This document shows, in pieces, positions 47,397 through 56,338 of a DNA stretch of 64,000 nt. Each line of letters begins with the position of its first letter. The stretch's first letter is position 1. Made by a program: the position numbers and the translations under genes. The notes under the pieces were generated by a model that was given only the letters and a program-made list of their open reading frames with translations, had not been told where the DNA came from and ran no database searches. The DNA comes from Streptomyces sp. Tu6071 (lineage in GTDB: Bacteria; Actinomycetota; Actinomycetes; Streptomycetales; Streptomycetaceae): contig NZ_CM001165.1 of the NCBI RefSeq assembly GCF_000213055.1, positions 3,087,945 through 3,151,944 of the forward strand, written 5' to 3'.

Positions 47397-48950
47397 TCAG
47401 TCGGCGCTCGGCACCTCGATGTCCCGTTTCTGGATCTTGCCCGTCGGGCCCTTCGGGAGCGCGGCGAGGAACCAGACGCGGCGCGGGTACTTGTAGGCCG
47501 CCACGCGCTCCTTCATCCAGGCGCGCAGGGACTCCGGGGTCTCCTCCGCGCCGGGGCGCAGGACGACGGCCGCGCCGACCTCCTCGCCGAGACGTGCGTC
47601 GGGGACGGGGAGCACGGCCGCCTCCAGGACCGCCGGGTGCTCGTACAGGACCTCTTCCAGCTCGCGCGGGTAGACGTTGTAGCCGCCCCGGATGATGAGG
47701 TCCTTCTTGCGGTCGACGATGTAGTAGAAGCCGTCCTCGTCGCGGCGCGCGAGGTCGCCCGTGCGCAACCGGCCGTCGGGGAGGAGGACTTCGGCCGTGG
47801 CCTCGGGGCGCCGCCAGTAGCCCTTCATGACGTTCGGGCCGCGCACGGCCAGTTCGCCGGTCTCGCCGTCCGCCAGCTCCGTGCCCTCCGGGTCCAGGAT
47901 GCTCAGCTCGACGCCCGCGATCGGGGTGCCGATGGAACCGGCCTTGCGGGGGCGGTCGAGGTGGTTGAAGGCCGCGACGGGCGAGGTCTCCGAGAGGCCG
48001 TAGCCCTCCAGCACGTCGCAGCCGAACGCCTCCTCGAAGGCGTGCAGGACCTCGACGGGCATCGCGGCGCCGCCGCTGATGCACAGGCGCAGCGAGGACG
48101 CGTCGGCGTTCGCGGCGTCCGGGTGGTGCAGGAGCCCGGCGAACATCGTGGGGACGCCCTCGAAGACGGTGGCGCGCGTCGCGGCGAGCGTCGCGAGCAC
48201 CGCGGCGGGGTCGAAGCGCGGGACGAGGGCGAGCGAGGCGCCCGAGAGGACGGCGGCGTTGAGCCCGGTGAGCTGGCCGAAGGCGTGGAAGAGGGGCAGA
48301 CAGCCGAGGATCGTGTCGGCACCCGTGAGGCGCGCGAGGCCGGCCGTCGCGGCGGTGTTGCTCGCGAGGTTGCGGTGCGTGAGCTGGGCGCCCTTGGGGT
48401 GGCCCGTCGTGCCGGAGGTGTAGAGGATGACGGCGTCGTCGTCGGGGCCGCGCTCGGTGAGCGCGTCGGCGCTTTCGAGGTCCTCGGTCCCTGTCGGGGT
48501 GAACTGCCCCAGGCTCACGGGGTGGTGCGGGACGTCCGCCTTCGCCGCGCCCTCGGCCGGCTCGCCGGGGACGCCGTCCCAGGCGTAGAGCGCGCGGGCG
48601 CCGCTGTCGGCGAGGTGGAAGGCGACCTCGCGCTCCTTGAGGAGCGGGTTGAGCGGGACGACGACCCCGCCGGCGCGCAGGACGCCGTAGTAGAGGACGG
48701 CGAACTCGGGGACGTTCGGGAGCATGAGCCCGATCCGGTCCCCCGCCGTGAGCCCGTCCGCGCGCAGGCGCGCGGCGACGACGGCGGTCGAGCGCTCCAG
48801 GGTGCGGTAGTCGAGGGCGTACGGGCCGAGGAGGAGGGCCGGGGCCCCGGGGGTGCGGCGGGCGGTGTCCAGGAGGTGGTGGACAAGGCTTCCGGTGGAC
48901 TCCCTGGGGCCGTCGGCCGCCGGGATCTGCCGCTGGGCCACGTCGCTCAT
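47397..48950 (-). CDS. Acyl-CoA synthetase (long-chain fatty-acid-CoA ligase type)
   Basis: 517 aa ANL-superfamily enzyme. A3 motif ILYTSGTTGHPKGAQLTHRN, A5 EGYGLSETSP, A7/A8 TGDLARRDEDGFYYIVDRKK, and the catalytic A10 lysine in PKGPTGKIQKRD. It activates a carboxylic acid with ATP and CoA; the full-length C-terminal domain is present. ATG at 48950 with GGAG 7 nt upstream. Divergent from a PucR-type regulator across 175 bp. The acid is not deducible. Confidence 0.9.
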   Translation of the reverse strand: MSDVAQRQIPAADGPRESTGSLVHHLLDTARRTPGAPALLLGPYALDYRTLERSTAVVAARLRADGLTAGDRIGLMLPNVPEFAVLYYGVLRAGGVVVPLNPLLKEREVAFHLADSGARALYAWDGVPGEPAEGAAKADVPHHPVSLGQFTPTGTEDLESADALTERGPDDDAVILYTSGTTGHPKGAQLTHRNLASNTAATAGLARLTGADTILGCLPLFHAFGQLTGLNAAVLSGASLALVPRFDPAAVLATLAATRATVFEGVPTMFAGLLHHPDAANADASSLRLCISGGAAMPVEVLHAFEEAFGCDVLEGYGLSETSPVAAFNHLDRPRKAGSIGTPIAGVELSILDPEGTELADGETGELAVRGPNVMKGYWRRPEATAEVLLPDGRLRTGDLARRDEDGFYYIVDRKKDLIIRGGYNVYPRELEEVLYEHPAVLEAAVLPVPDARLGEEVGAAVVLRPGAEETPESLRAWMKERVAAYKYPRRVWFLAALPKGPTGKIQKRDIEVPSAD

Positions 48951-49097
48951 GGTGGTGCTCCGCTTCCTCGCGTTCGCCCGAGCCCGGCACGTACGCGGGT
49001 ACGCGACCGCCGGAACCCCTCGGGCCGCCCGGCCACGGTGCCGGGCGCCACCGGCCATCGTGCGCCGCGGGCTCCGCGCGGGGCCATGTCCCCCGCC

Positions 49098-49121
49098 ACA
49101 ATGCGAGGCGTCTCACGTTGT
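49098..49121. promoter_or_regulatory. Imperfect palindrome just upstream of the PucR-type gene
   Basis: ACAATGCGAG, 4-bp spacer, CTCACGTTGT: arms match at 8 of 10. It ends 4 bp before the GTG at 49126 and lies within the divergent gap to the acyl-CoA ligase gene, a natural place for an autoregulatory operator. Confidence 0.4.
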
Positions 49122-49125
49122 CGCC

Positions 49126-50394
49126 GTGAACAACACCACAGCGGCGGGCGCGCCCGCGCTCCCCGGGGCTACCGTGCCCCGCATGCCCGCCGTCCCGCCC
49201 CTCAGCCCGCCGCCCGGCACGATCCCGCTCGCGCGCACGCTCCTCGCGCGGGAGGAGGAGCTGGCCGACAAGCTCGACGAGAGCATCCGGTCCGAGGCGG
49301 AGGCGTACCGCGCCGACGACCCGGTGCCGCGCGCGGCTCTGCACGCCTCGACGCTCGGCAACGCCCGGCAGGTCCTCGGCTTTCTCGCGGGCGAGTCCGC
49401 GCCGGACGTCTCGGCCGCGGCGGCGACGGGGCGCGAGCGCGCGGCGCAGGGCGTCTCGGTCGCGGACATGACGCGCGCCTTCCGTATCGGCTTCGAGGCG
49501 CTGTGGCACCGGCTCGTACGGGAGGCGGCGCACCGCGAGGAGGTCTCGGCGGACGACCTCGTGACGCTGTCGGCCACGTTGTGGCAGCTCGCGGGGGTGT
49601 ACGCGGACGCGGCGGCCGAGGCGCACCGTGCCACGACCGCCGAGCGGCTGCTCGTGCGCGAGCGGGAGCGCTCGGCGCTCGTCGAGGCGCTGTTCACGGG
49701 GGTGCTCGCGGAGCGTTCGGGGCTGCGCGAGGGGGCGCGGGCGCTGGGGCTCGCGCTGGACGGGCCGTTCGTCGTGGCGGTCGCGCGCTCGGTGGGCGGG
49801 GGCACGCTGCCGGGGCGGGAGGCGCTGCCGGGGATCGAGGCGGCGTTGCTCTCGGCGGGGCTGCGCTCGGCGTGGCGGCTGCTGCCCGACGAGCAGATCG
49901 GCGTGGTGGGGGTGCCGGGCGCGGGGGCGGTGCAGGCGCTCGGGGAGGCGCTGGGGCGGGTCGCCCGCGCGCGGATCGGCGTGAGTCCCCCGTACGACTC
50001 GCTGCGCGAGACCCCGCGCGCCCTCTGGTTCGCGCGCCTCGCGCTGCGCGGCCTCACGCGGGAGGGCGTGGCGCGCTTCGACGACAACCCGCTGACGGTC
50101 GTCGCCGCCGCGGCGCCCGAGGAGGCGGGCCGCGTGGCGCGGCTCGTCCTCGGGCCCGTACTGGCGCTGGGCGCGGCAGAGCGGGACCGGCTCCTCGACA
50201 CGGTGGAGACGTGGTTCGCGGCCGGGGGCTCCGCCGAGGCGGCGGGGCGGCTCCTGTACTGCCACCCGAACACGGTGCGGTACCGGCTGCGGAAGGTGGA
50301 GGCGCTGACCGGCAGGTCGCTGAGCGCCCCGCAGGCGGTGGCGGAGCTGGGCCTCGCGGTACGGGCCGTCCGGCTGGAGGCGGCGGAGAAGTAG
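49126..50394 (+). CDS. PucR-type (CdaR-like) helix-turn-helix regulator
   Basis: 422 aa. N-terminal helical sensor-like region, a GGDEF-like central part (about 200-330) and the C-terminal PucR HTH: TVETWFAAGGSAEAAGRLLY, then CHPNTVRYRLRKVEALTG. Such regulators act on divergent catabolic genes, here probably the acyl-CoA ligase. The start is the GTG at 49126; ATG at 49183 is an equal alternative, in which case the palindrome would be 60 bp upstream. Confidence 0.85.
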   Translation: MNNTTAAGAPALPGATVPRMPAVPPLSPPPGTIPLARTLLAREEELADKLDESIRSEAEAYRADDPVPRAALHASTLGNARQVLGFLAGESAPDVSAAAATGRERAAQGVSVADMTRAFRIGFEALWHRLVREAAHREEVSADDLVTLSATLWQLAGVYADAAAEAHRATTAERLLVRERERSALVEALFTGVLAERSGLREGARALGLALDGPFVVAVARSVGGGTLPGREALPGIEAALLSAGLRSAWRLLPDEQIGVVGVPGAGAVQALGEALGRVARARIGVSPPYDSLRETPRALWFARLALRGLTREGVARFDDNPLTVVAAAAPEEAGRVARLVLGPVLALGAAERDRLLDTVETWFAAGGSAEAAGRLLYCHPNTVRYRLRKVEALTGRSLSAPQAVAELGLAVRAVRLEAAEK

Positions 50395-50435
50395 CCCGGC
50401 CCGTACCGGGGTCCGGCGTCCGGGGCGTACGCGGG

Positions 50436-50981
50436 CTAGAGCCCGGCCGCCCACTCCTCCACCGTCGCGACCTCGCCGCGCTTCGCGAGCAGCTTCGTCA
50501 GCAGCACCTCGTGGAGCTCCGGGCTCGGGTCGGCGCACGCGTCCGACAGCGCCGTGAACCGGTAGTCGAGGTCGATCGCCTGGAGCGCCGTGGAGAGCAC
50601 GATGCCACCGGTCGCGATGCCCGCGAGGGCGAGCTGGTCGACGCCCTGCGCGCGCAGGATCTGGTCGAGGTTGGTCCCCGCGAAGGCGCTGACGCGGTTC
50701 TTGTACAGGACGGGCTCTCCGGGCGCGGGCGCCACGTCCGGGTGGATCTCGGCGTCCGGGTCGCCCGGGACGAAGCGGTCGTGCGGGAGGGCGCCGAACA
50801 CCTTGTTGTTCGGGTGCGCGTCGACGTGCCCGGCGCGCAGGAGGAGGGCGACGTGGATCACGAGGACCCCCTTCTCCCGCGCGGCGGCCAGCGCGGCGGC
50901 GGCCCGCGTGAGGGCGGTGGGGTCCACGCGGCTGGCGTGGGCGTTCTGGAAGTCCATGAGGAGCAGGGCGGTACGGGACAC
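50436..50981 (-). CDS. Isochorismatase-like cysteine hydrolase (catalytic Cys replaced by Gly)
   Basis: 181 aa. Asp10 in LLLMDFQNAH and Lys94 in VLYKNRVSAF of the D-K-C triad are present, but the Cys motif reads GIATGGIVLSTALQA, with Gly126 where Cys is expected. A subgroup with GIATSGVV-type sequence is common, so this is likely a natural variant with uncertain catalysis. GTG at 50981 has AAAGG 7 nt upstream. Last gene of a marR-MFS-isochorismatase unit. Confidence 0.85.
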   Translation of the reverse strand: MSRTALLLMDFQNAHASRVDPTALTRAAAALAAAREKGVLVIHVALLLRAGHVDAHPNNKVFGALPHDRFVPGDPDAEIHPDVAPAPGEPVLYKNRVSAFAGTNLDQILRAQGVDQLALAGIATGGIVLSTALQAIDLDYRFTALSDACADPSPELHEVLLTKLLAKRGEVATVEEWAAGL

Positions 50982-51012
50982 GGGGGTGCCTTTCGGTGGC
51001 GCGGGTGGGGAG

Positions 51013-52431
51013 TCAGTCCGACGTGCCGACACGGCCGAGGGAGCGGTCGAAGAGCGTCATGACGAGGAACACCGCGCCCGCGCCGAGCATGACCCACGAC
51101 AGCGCGTGCATGCCGCCCGTGTCGGCGCGCTCCCCGAAGGAGGCGGCGCTCGCGGACGAGGCGACCATCGAGCCGATGTAGGCGAAGGTGCGCAGGAGCC
51201 CGGCGGAGGACGCGGTGCGTTCCGGATCGGCCTGGAAGTAGACGGAGTTCTGGAGGGCGAGGTTGTTGAGCCCCTGCGGGACGCCGAAGACGAGGGCGAC
51301 GAGGAGCAGGCTCCACAACGGGCTGGAGCCGGAGAGCGTGAGCAGGATCAGGCACGCGGCGATCTGCCCGAGCGCGCCGACGAGGAGCTTGCCCCGTACG
51401 CCCTTGCGGCGCCCGGACCAGATCGAGACGCCGATGGCGAGCAGGAACATGGGGATCTGCACGAGCCCCGCGTGGAACGGCGAGAGCCCGTACCCCTCCT
51501 CGGTCCACTGGCTGAAGCCGTAGAGGAAGGCGTACGAGACGACGTACGCGACGAGCGCGCGCCCGTACGTGGTGAGGAGCGGCGTGTTGCCGCCGAGCAC
51601 GCGGAGGTCGATGAACGGCGTCTCGGCGCGCAACTCCCTTACGGCGAAGGCGGTTCCGGCGACGAGCGTGATGACGAGCAGGTACCAGTCCCGCAGGTGC
51701 AGGTTCATGAGGAACAGCAGCAGCGAGGTGAGGGTCGCCGCGAAGAACGCCATGCCGGGCAGGTCGAGTTGCGCGGCGACCCGACCGCGCCGCGGACTCT
51801 CGCCCGTACCGGCCGACCGGGGCAGCCGCCACCAGCCGAGCAGCAACGCGGCGACGGCGAGCGGGATGTTCAGCGCGAAGGTCGCGCGCCAGCCGCCGAC
51901 CGCGATGAGGAGGCCGCCGAGGAGCGGGCCGATGACGGCGATGGTCTGGTTGGCGACGGCGAGCGCGGTGAGCACGCCGCCGGGGCTGTCGCGCCCGGTC
52001 CGCTTCGCCTCGCTCCGTACGAGGGCCATCGCGGCCGGATAACCGCCGCACGTGCCGAAACCGAGCAGGACGCGGGCGGCGATGAGGAAGCCGAGGTCGG
52101 GCGAGAGCGTGCCGAGGACACCGGCGAGACCGACGATGCTCGTGCTGATGAGGAAGAGCCTGCGCGGCCCGAAGATGTCGATGAGCCGCCCGACGACGGG
52201 CTGACCGAGCGAGGTCGCGAGGTAGAGCGCCGAGACGAGCCACGCGGTCTTCGACGGGGGCGCGCCGAGCGCGTCACCGATGGGGATGAGCGCGACCGAG
52301 ATGATCGTCGAGTTGATCGGGTTGAGGACCGAGCCGAGCATCATCGGCGGCAGCAACCGCCGGTCGAAACGGGGCTGTGGGGCCCCGGACGTCTTCTCGC
52401 CCGTCCCGGTGTCCGTCCTCGGTTCAGTCAT
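51013..52431 (-). CDS. MFS drug-efflux-type transporter (DHA2-like)
   Basis: 472 aa, about 14 predicted helices. PMMLGSVLNPINSTIISVAL start, motif A-like GQPVVGRLIDIFGPRRLFLI and motif C-like IAVIGPLLGGLL place it among DHA2-type drug:H+ antiporters. ATG at 52431 overlaps the marR stop by 8 bp, and the isochorismatase gene follows after 31 bp. Probably exports a toxic compound that induces the operon. Confidence 0.9.
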   Translation of the reverse strand: MTEPRTDTGTGEKTSGAPQPRFDRRLLPPMMLGSVLNPINSTIISVALIPIGDALGAPPSKTAWLVSALYLATSLGQPVVGRLIDIFGPRRLFLISTSIVGLAGVLGTLSPDLGFLIAARVLLGFGTCGGYPAAMALVRSEAKRTGRDSPGGVLTALAVANQTIAVIGPLLGGLLIAVGGWRATFALNIPLAVAALLLGWWRLPRSAGTGESPRRGRVAAQLDLPGMAFFAATLTSLLLFLMNLHLRDWYLLVITLVAGTAFAVRELRAETPFIDLRVLGGNTPLLTTYGRALVAYVVSYAFLYGFSQWTEEGYGLSPFHAGLVQIPMFLLAIGVSIWSGRRKGVRGKLLVGALGQIAACLILLTLSGSSPLWSLLLVALVFGVPQGLNNLALQNSVYFQADPERTASSAGLLRTFAYIGSMVASSASAASFGERADTGGMHALSWVMLGAGAVFLVMTLFDRSLGRVGTSD

Positions 52432-52921
52432 GGGTCAGTCGCTCCAGTACGGACATGGCGGCGATCACCGCCCGCAGCTCCTCCTCCGTGCACTCGTCCT
52501 GGAGCCGCGCGGCGAGCCATTCGGTACGGGCCTGGCGGCCCTCGTGGACGCGGCGGCGGCCCTCGGGCGTGAGGGTGATGAGCAGCCGGCGGCCGTCCTC
52601 GGGGTCGGGGGTGCGCACGACGAGGCCGCGCGCGGCGAGGGCGGCGACCGTCGCGGTCATCGACTGGTGCCGGACGCCTTCGGCGGCGGCGAGCACGCTC
52701 GTCGTGACCCCGGCCGCCGTCGCGGGCGTCTCGGTCTCGCGGGCGAGGCGCGCGAGCGCGGTGGACTGCCCGAGCGTGAGGTCCTCGGCCTCGGAGGCCC
52801 CGAGAATGCGGCGGCGCAGGCGGCTGATGACGGCCCTGACCTCGCGGGACGCCTGGACGGCGGCGGGCGAGGGCTGGGGCGGCGAGCCGGGGGGTTCGCT
52901 CGCGACAGGATCGGTGGGCAT
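52424..52921 (-). CDS. MarR-family transcriptional regulator
   Basis: 165 aa. Winged HTH with TTSVLAAAEGVRHQSMTATV, then AALAARGLVVRTPDPEDGRR (wing with conserved D-x-R) and LLITLTPEGRRRVHEGR. First gene of the efflux operon; its ATG has AGGTGG upstream. A triple palindrome begins 17 bp upstream of the start, so autorepression is very likely. Confidence 0.92.
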   Translation of the reverse strand: MPTDPVASEPPGSPPQPSPAAVQASREVRAVISRLRRRILGASEAEDLTLGQSTALARLARETETPATAAGVTTSVLAAAEGVRHQSMTATVAALAARGLVVRTPDPEDGRRLLITLTPEGRRRVHEGRQARTEWLAARLQDECTEEELRAVIAAMSVLERLTHD

Positions 52922-52937
52922 GCCACCTACCGTAACG

Positions 52938-52971
52938 CGTACAGGGTGAGCTGTACAGCCTTGCCTGTACG
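52938..52971. promoter_or_regulatory. Compound MarR operator: two overlapping 18-bp dyads
   Basis: GTACAGGGTGAGCTGTAC (52939-52956) and GTACAGCCTTGCCTGTAC (52953-52970) share a central GTAC. The whole 34 bp is also symmetric: outer arms CGTACAGG/CCTGTACG and a perfect 10-bp centre GCTGTACAGC. It lies 17 bp upstream of the marR ATG, overlapping the expected promoter. Confidence 0.75.
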
Positions 52972-53054
52972 TAGGGGCGGAGGCAGCCGCCGGCGCTGGG
53001 CGGGGTCCACGGTCCCGGGGGCGAGCGGTAGCGGCTCGGCCCCCGGGGGCGTCG

Positions 53055-54481
53055 TCAGGAGGACGACTTGAAGGTGAGCAGCTTCCAGGCGTAACGGCCC
53101 GAGGCCAGCTCGGCGTTGAGGGCCTTCACGGCGTCGCCCTTGGCCGGGTGCCTCCGCTTCGCCTCCAGGAGGGCGATCTTCGCCGTCTTCGCCCGGACGC
53201 GCTCCGCCGCCTTGTGCCGGTGCGGGTTGGTGTCGTCCCCGGCGTCCTGCCGGTCCTTGGACAGGTCCTTGCGGAGCTTCTCGATCTCCGCGTCGGCCTT
53301 GCCGTTCGCCCGGGTGTTGTCGTGCACCTCGCGGCTGTACTTGGCGGTCGCGCCCACGGCTGTCGAGGGCTCGTCGTCGTCCTCGGCCTTCGTCCCCGCG
53401 CCGACCGACTGGAGGAAGGTGTTGACGTCCGGGACCGGCGCCCCGGTGCGGTCGGTCAGGGCGGGGCGGTAGAAGACGACGAGGTGGGTCGGGCCGCCCG
53501 GCTTGTTGGTGATGTACGACTCCGAGTAGGCGCGGTTGGTGGCGAAGCCCTGGTAGTGCGCCCCCTGCGGCAGCGCCCCGCCGAGCAGCCCGTTGAACTC
53601 GTCCCGGTCCATCGCGCGGAAGAGCGCCTTGGCGTCCCCCGTCCGGTCGGGCACGGTGTACCGCGTCGCGCCGCCGCCCATCTCGTGCGCGCCCGCCCCC
53701 GGCATGAGCCCGAGTTCGGCCGGTCCGGCGCCGGTCTGCGCCGGCGCGCGCTGCACCGTGCCGGGAGAGGCCGCCGTCCCCGTGCCGGAAGCCGTCGTCG
53801 TACCGGGAGCCGTCGTCGTACCAGGAGCCGTCGTCGTACCAGGAGCCGTCACCGTCCCCGGGCCGGTTCCGTGGCCCGTCTCCGGCGCCCGGGGCGCGGG
53901 GCCCGCCATGACCCGCTGGGCGTTCGCCTCCGCCTCGCGCTCGAACCGGTCCGCGGGGTCGCTCACGCGCAGGCCGCTGCCGTTGTCGGTGCCCGCGACG
54001 GGCCCTTCGCGCTGCTGGAGGACGTGGGTCGGCTCGTGCGCGAGCGTGTGGTGGTCGCCGCTGCCCGCGCCCAGCACGACGTGGTTGCCCGAGGTGTAGG
54101 CGCGCGCGCCGACCTCGCGGCCGAGGTGCGCGCGGCCTCGTCGGTGTGCAGGCGCACGTCGGCGAAGTCCGCGCCGAGCCGCGACTCCATGTCCTGGCGC
54201 ACGGGGGAGGGCAGGGGCGTACCGGCCGAGCCGATCACCCGCTCGACGGCGGAGCGCTGCACCGGCGTCCCGTGCCCGCACCCCTCGCCGTGCTCGTGGC
54301 GCCCGCGCTCCAGCGCCTCCGCGACGGCCGCGTTCCCGGCGGCCCGCTGGAGGGCGAGGACCGCGCGCGGGGAGCCGACGGGGGCGGGGCGCCCCGGCGC
54401 GCGGCCCGGCGCCGTCGCCTCCGCGCGGAGCGTCCGGCCGCCCCGCGCCTCCCCGCCCGAGCGCCTGTCCTGACCGTGCAT
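53055..54481 (-). pseudogene. DUF4157 / eCIS-core-like protein, frameshifted
   Basis: Two reading frames join into one protein. From ATG 54481: a Ala/Arg-rich start, then VERVIGSAGTPLPSPVRQDM and ESRLGADFADVRLHTDEAAR, the DUF4157 opening. The continuation EVGARAYTSGNHVVLGAGSG, then HTLAHEPTHVLQQREG (HEXXH-type) is in the next frame. Restoring one G near 54116-54120 (minus strand GCCGCG[G]AGG) joins them. The distal part has a TAPG-repeat linker and a C-terminal domain (about 190 residues; AMDRDEFNGLLGGALPQGAH ... ATNRAYSESY) of unknown fold, perhaps toxin-like. Either a pseudogene, a sequencing error, or recoding. Confidence 0.75.
53785..53856. repeat. Four 18-bp tandem repeats in the DUF4157 gene linker
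   Basis: Units start at 53785, 53803, 53821 and 53839 (core CCAGGAGCCGTCGTCGTA) and encode six-residue TAPGTT-type repeats. The first three are nearly identical, suggesting recent slippage expansion. Confidence 0.75.
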
Positions 54482-54690
54482 ACGAACCCCTGACCGAGCG
54501 GACAGCTGTGGTACCGCTCCTGCCTATCAGTCCCCGTTCCGCCCGCGACAGGACCGGGCGGGCAGCCGTGCGGGCAGCCGCGGGGGGCGGCATCGCGGGC
54601 ACCGGGGCGCGCAGCCCCGTACGGAACGGCCCGGGGCCGGGGGGCGCATCCCGCGCCCACCCCTGCCGGGACCGCCGCCCGCGTATGCCG

Positions 54691-55362
54691 TCACCGAGGG
54701 AAGGACGAGCTGAGGGGGCCGGTCGTGAGGGTGCCGCCGCAGACGCGGATGCCCGCCGTGGTGGAGGAGGTGACGGCCTTGGTGTTGCCCGGCGCGTAGA
54801 CCTTTATCCTCGCGGGCTCGGCCGCGCAGTCGCCGCCCGTGACGCCCTTCCCGGGGGTCTTGACCACGGCGTGGGCGCTGTCCCCGTTGTCCAGCACGAC
54901 GTTGCCGCCCGCGCCGCCGTCCTGGGAGCGCGTGGCGGGCTTGCCGATCTGCTTGCCGGAGCCGTCGAGGAGCGACAGGCCCGCGTACCCGCGCACGGCG
55001 CAGCGCCCGCCCGTGTTGGTGAGCTGGAGGTCGTAGTACTCGCTGTTCATCTCGGAGCCCTTGGCGACGAGCTTGACCTTCAGGTCGGGGGCGGTGCAGT
55101 CGGACCTCGGGACGTCCGCGTCCGGGGAGGGGGAGTCCGTCTCGGTGGCCGCGGTCGGGTCCCCGCTCCCCGGCGACTCGTCGGCGCGGTCCTCGGAGGC
55201 GGACGGCTGGGGGTCGGAGGAGCCCTCCGTGCCGGCCGCGGAGGTATTGGCGGCGGGAGCGGCGGCGTCGTCGTCGCCGCCGACCCCGCATCCGGCCAGG
55301 CCGAGGACGCCGGCGAGGGCCACGGTGGCGAGCAGTCCGGTTCGTGTGCGTGCGTTCGTCAT
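54691..55362 (-). CDS. DUF4232 lipoprotein
   Basis: 223 aa. Signal peptide with lipobox LAGC, an acidic Ser/Pro/Asp linker (about 28-85) and a C-terminal beta-rich DUF4232 domain (DCTAPDLKVKLVAKGSEMNS, LQLTNTGGRCAVRGYAGLSL). Two or three Cys probably form disulfides. ATG at 55362 with GAGG upstream. Surface-anchored; function unknown. Confidence 0.85.
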   Translation of the reverse strand: MTNARTRTGLLATVALAGVLGLAGCGVGGDDDAAAPAANTSAAGTEGSSDPQPSASEDRADESPGSGDPTAATETDSPSPDADVPRSDCTAPDLKVKLVAKGSEMNSEYYDLQLTNTGGRCAVRGYAGLSLLDGSGKQIGKPATRSQDGGAGGNVVLDNGDSAHAVVKTPGKGVTGGDCAAEPARIKVYAPGNTKAVTSSTTAGIRVCGGTLTTGPLSSSFPR

Positions 55363-55835
55363 GGTCGCCTCATTGCCTCTCGTGCGGGGAACATGCTGAC
55401 CCTGACTGTGATGACGCCCGGGACGAAAAAGTTCACGCCGCGCACTCCCCCGGCGTTGCGGTCGTCGTGTGCGCGCGGTCGCGTCACCGTCGCGCGGGCG
55501 AAGGAGGTACTCCGACGGGCCCGGGTCGGTCCAGCGGCCACCGTGGCGCCCAGGCACGTGTCGCGAGCGGTTCCCGGCGGGGGCGGACATCTTTCCGCGG
55601 GGCGTCGCGGGGGTGCGTGACGGGGCGTTTTCCCTGCTGGGGGGCGGTGCGGTGAGGCGGATGACCTGTGCGGGCTCCCGGGGCGAGGCGCACGTGCCTA
55701 CGGGGTCTGAGTACCGCGGTTGAGTAGTTCCGCCCGTGTGGTGACAGGGGCTTCGGCGGCAGGCTTTGGTCAACGCCGCGGCGCACGGAGCGCTCGGTGA
55801 AGAGACCGCACCGGTCACCTATGAGGGGATACCCC
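55363..55835. other. 473-bp divergent intergenic region
   Basis: No gene found. TGAGTA occurs twice as a direct repeat 13 bp apart (55708-55713, 55721-55726), about 110 bp before the DUF5707 gene, and could be a regulator site or part of its promoter. The remainder is G/C-rich with no coding character that I trust. Confidence 0.45.
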
Positions 55836-56288
55836 ATGTCCAAGCGCCTCGTCGTCTCGTCGCTCGTCGGAGCCGCCGCCATCGCCGCCGGTACCCTCGC
55901 GCTGGTCTCCTCGGCCGAGGCCGCCGCCCCGGCCAAGCCGGAGATCTCCAAGGCCACCGCCCGCTTCACCGGCACGGCCGGTGCGGGCGCCTCGCTCACC
56001 TTCACCGCCACCGTGGCGGACGACTCCGGCGTCAAGAGCCTGCGAGTGCTCGCCTGGCCCGCCGGCTCGCATCTCGACCCCACGGCGGGCGAGATGCGCG
56101 ACGTCGAGGAGGCCACGTGCAAGGCGACGTCCCCGACGACCTCCGAGTGCGTCTACGCCGTGAAGAGTTCGGCGAAGGACGCCGCCGCGCTGCCCGACGG
56201 CGTCTGGCACGTCTCCGCGCTGGCCACCGCCAAGGACCACGACACGACCTTCGTGCCCCGGGCCGCCACGTTCACCGTGAAGCGCTGA
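55836..56288 (+). CDS. Secreted DUF5707-type protein
   Basis: 150 aa. Signal peptide MSKRLVVSSLVGAAAIAAGT through SSAEA-A, then a ~110-residue Ig-like beta domain (FTATVADDSGVKSLRVLAWP, HVSALATAKDHDTTFVPRAA) with two Cys. Matches the DUF5707 family as I know it. GAGGGG lies 7 nt before the ATG at 55836, preferred over upstream ATGs. Function unknown. Confidence 0.8.
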   Translation: MSKRLVVSSLVGAAAIAAGTLALVSSAEAAAPAKPEISKATARFTGTAGAGASLTFTATVADDSGVKSLRVLAWPAGSHLDPTAGEMRDVEEATCKATSPTTSECVYAVKSSAKDAAALPDGVWHVSALATAKDHDTTFVPRAATFTVKR

Positions 56289-56338
56289 CCGCCCCCTCCG
56301 GTCGGCGACAGGGCTGAGGGAGGACGGACCCGTCCCCC

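Noticed and set aside
47068..50538. 1156-codon minus-strand open frame
   Set aside because: Out of frame with the acyl-CoA ligase and antisense to the PucR-type gene; no domain visible.
47301..51062. 1253-codon plus-strand open frame
   Set aside because: It runs across the acyl-CoA ligase, PucR-type and isochorismatase genes on both strands; its Gly/Arg-rich composition is typical of a high-GC shadow frame.
53963..54602. Reading the DUF4157 region as an intact single gene from a start at 54602
   Set aside because: The frame from 54602 gives Arg-rich non-DUF4157 sequence until about 54117; the family-like N-terminus is in the other frame from 54481.
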